From the NCBI GenBank assembly GCA_947302895.1, contig CAMYWU010000070.1:1-7545 (forward strand): a stretch of 7,545 nucleotides of DNA. Reading direction: 5' to 3'. Positions 6,143 to 7,545 of this stretch are shown piece after piece; position 1 is the first letter of the stretch; the number at the start of each line of letters is the position of its first letter. The DNA comes from an uncultured Clostridia bacterium (lineage in GTDB: Bacteria; Bacillota; Clostridia; Oscillospirales; Acutalibacteraceae). The translations under genes and the position numbers were made by a program. Under the pieces are notes generated by a model that had not been told where the DNA came from, made no database searches, and saw only the letters and a program-made list of their open reading frames with translations.

Positions 6143-6146
6143 AATC

Positions 6147-6155
6147 GGTGGTGAT
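6147..6155 (+). promoter_or_regulatory. Ribosome binding site of the sigma factor (GTG start)
   Basis: GGTGGTGAT matches the anti-Shine-Dalgarno complement GGAGGTGAT at all but one base and sits close before the GTG at 6159. This supports the non-ATG start. Confidence 0.65.
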
Positions 6156-6158
6156 ATC

Positions 6159-6689
6159 GTGGAAGAGAAAAGTTTAATCCTTAAGGCTAAGGCGGGGGAT
6201 AAAGAGGCGTTTTGTGCGCTCTATGGCTTGTATAAAAACAGGCTTTATCGCTATGCTTTTTACAGACTTCAAAATGAGGAGGATGCAAAGGATGCGGTTT
6301 CGGACTGTGTTTTATCGGCATTCACTCAGATTGGTCAGCTAAAAAAGACGGAGGCTTTTCCTGCGTGGCTGTTTCGCATTCTCTATTGCTGCTGCGCATC
6401 GATAATCAAGGCACAGGCAAGACAGAGAAGCAGCGAAAGCTTCGACGATTTAGAAAACACCCTTTCTTCCGATTTCCAAAGCGAAATTGAAAAAACCGAG
6501 CTGCAGCAGGCGCTTTTGGTGCTTGATGAAAACGAAAGAGATATTGTTCTGCTTTCGGTTATAGGCGGTTTCAACAGCAGGGAAATCGGCAAAATGACGG
6601 ATATGACCGCAGGGGCGGTTCGCTCCAAGCTATCACGAAGCCTGAAGAAAATGAGGGCATTTCTGGAGGGTGAGCAAAATGAAAAATAA
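6159..6689 (+). CDS. ECF-family RNA polymerase sigma factor
   Basis: A 176-residue sigma-70-type factor with only regions 2 and 4, the usual size for the extracytoplasmic-function group. Region 2 spans residues 5-84, with the polymerase-binding EEDAKDAVSDCVLSAF (40-55) and the -10-recognition part PAWLFRILYCCCASIIK (68-84). A Ser/Glu-rich linker follows (90-112), then region 4 (112-166) with the helix-turn-helix NSREIGKMTDMTAGAVRSKL (139-158). The start is GTG. Three consecutive cysteines (77-79) stand in region 2.4, where other ECF factors often have polar residues. The last 11 bases overlap the next gene, which encodes a membrane protein likely to control it. It starts 111 bases after the aldolase, behind a terminator, so it is a separate transcription unit. 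Confidence 0.93.
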   Translation: MEEKSLILKAKAGDKEAFCALYGLYKNRLYRYAFYRLQNEEDAKDAVSDCVLSAFTQIGQLKKTEAFPAWLFRILYCCCASIIKAQARQRSSESFDDLENTLSSDFQSEIEKTELQQALLVLDENERDIVLLSVIGGFNSREIGKMTDMTAGAVRSKLSRSLKKMRAFLEGEQNEK

Positions 6690-7545
6690 CGATTTTGATT
6701 TTATAAAAGATAAAATGGAAAACGAGGGCGTATCTGCTCCCGAAGAATTAAGCGAGGAAAGTATCAGAGCAAGGCTTGAAAAGGGAACAAGTGCAGATAA
6801 TATTATTAAGTTTAAACCTAATAATAAGCGCTTTTTCAAAGGCGCTGTAAGCATTGCGGCGGCAATTGCGCTTGTTGTTGTTTCGCTTTCGGTTGTTAAC
6901 CATTATAACAATAAGGTAACAGATAACAACGAAACACCGCAGACTGTTCAGAGCGGCGATGAGATTGTTTATTTCACAAGCTATGATGAAATTGATGAGC
7001 TGATGAAGGAAAGACTTGAGGAAGAAAACAAGTTTTACTACGGCAAGTATCTGCCCAACTTCGCTAAATCGGGCGATATGGCTATTAACGAGGAGTCGGC
7101 AGGCGACGGCGCTTCAAAAACCTCATCGGCACCAACACATTCCGAAACCTATAAGCAGGTTGACGCAGTTGATGAGGCGGATATCGTTAAAACCGACGGA
7201 AGGTATATCTATGTTATAAGGGGCGATGAATCCTCCGAGGTTTTAATCTTTTCGGCTGATAAGGGTAAAACCGAGAAGGTTTCAACAATAAAGCTCAAAG
7301 AGAACAGCTGGGGCAAGGAAATATTTATCAGCGGGGATACTCTTGTTGTTATCTCAACTCTTGACGGCTATAACAAAAAGGGCAACTTTTCATCATCAAC
7401 CCTTGTTTGCACCTATGATATAAGCAATAAAGAAAAGCCAAATAAGGAATATGAATATACCCAGAGCGGATACTATACCTCATCAAGAATGCTCGGCGGC
7501 TGCGTTTATATTGTTTCAGACCATTCCTCTTTCTATTACTATAAG
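6679..7545 (+). CDS. Membrane-anchored beta-propeller protein, probable regulator of the ECF sigma factor (3' end outside window)
   Basis: The first 289 codons of a larger protein, translated by hand, with no stop before the window edge. Residues 1-52 are a charged, presumably cytoplasmic segment containing SAPEELSEESIRARLE (19-34). Residues 53-74 are one transmembrane helix. Residues 75-155 are a polar linker. From residue 156 the signature of the secreted bacterial beta-propeller domain (PF09826-like) begins: HSETYKQ, then VDAVDEADIVKTDGRYIYVI (161-180), followed by repeated strand motifs (VLIFSAD, DTLVVISTLDGY, LVCTYDI, VYIVSDHS). GGAGG at 6665-6669 supports the ATG at 6679, which overlaps the sigma gene by 11 bases. 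Gene order and topology suggest an anti-sigma or sensor role: cytoplasmic tail on the sigma factor, propeller outside. No HxxxCxxC zinc anti-sigma motif is visible. The role is inferred; the domain call is firm. Confidence 0.85.
   Translation, partial: MKNNDFDFIKDKMENEGVSAPEELSEESIRARLEKGTSADNIIKFKPNNKRFFKGAVSIAAAIALVVVSLSVVNHYNNKVTDNNETPQTVQSGDEIVYFTSYDEIDELMKERLEEENKFYYGKYLPNFAKSGDMAINEESAGDGASKTSSAPTHSETYKQVDAVDEADIVKTDGRYIYVIRGDESSEVLIFSADKGKTEKVSTIKLKENSWGKEIFISGDTLVVISTLDGYNKKGNFSSSTLVCTYDISNKEKPNKEYEYTQSGYYTSSRMLGGCVYIVSDHSSFYYYK

Overview
The window looks like chromosomal DNA of a low-to-moderate GC Firmicute, most likely a gut or rumen Clostridia (Ruminococcaceae/Oscillospiraceae-like). 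The reasons are the strong AGGAGG-type ribosome binding sites, AT-rich spacers with sigma-A-like promoters, GTT/CTT/GGT/GCT-rich codon use, an N-rich secreted beta-helix protein and an ECF sigma/beta-propeller pair. This placement is inferred from composition and gene families, not from a search.

Layout, left to right. (1) Positions 1-1425, minus strand: a secreted right-handed beta-helix protein with a signal peptide and a GTDGQ-repeat linker. Its reading frame is broken by a shift between 658 and 722; the beta-helix continues in another frame and runs off the left edge. (2) 1418-3037, minus: an FGGY-family carbohydrate kinase whose stop overlaps the start of the beta-helix gene. (3) 3038-3278: a divergent control region with recognisable promoters on both strands and a leader hairpin. 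(4) 3279-4760, plus: a class-III PLP aminotransferase related to glutamate-1-semialdehyde aminomutase. (5) 4830-6047, plus: a class-II aldolase with a second, degenerate aldolase-like half, followed by a Rho-independent terminator. (6) 6159-6689, plus: an ECF-type RNA polymerase sigma factor. (7) 6679-7545, plus, cut by the right edge: a single-pass membrane protein with an extracytoplasmic beta-propeller, translationally coupled to the sigma factor and probably its regulator.

How they may work together. The kinase, aldolase and aminotransferase look like one catabolic locus transcribed divergently. The kinase would phosphorylate a ketose-type sugar, the aldolase (with intact metal and phosphate-binding residues) would cleave the phosphorylated sugar, and the aminotransferase would act on an amino-sugar substrate or an aldehyde/keto intermediate. 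The beta-helix protein could be the secreted polysaccharide-binding or -cleaving part. I cannot name the substrate, and I do not recognise the combination as a characterised pathway. The sigma factor/propeller pair is a separate signalling unit behind a terminator, but its promoter resembles a sequence in the divergent control region, so a regulatory link is possible. No tRNA, rRNA, CRISPR array or mobile element is visible.
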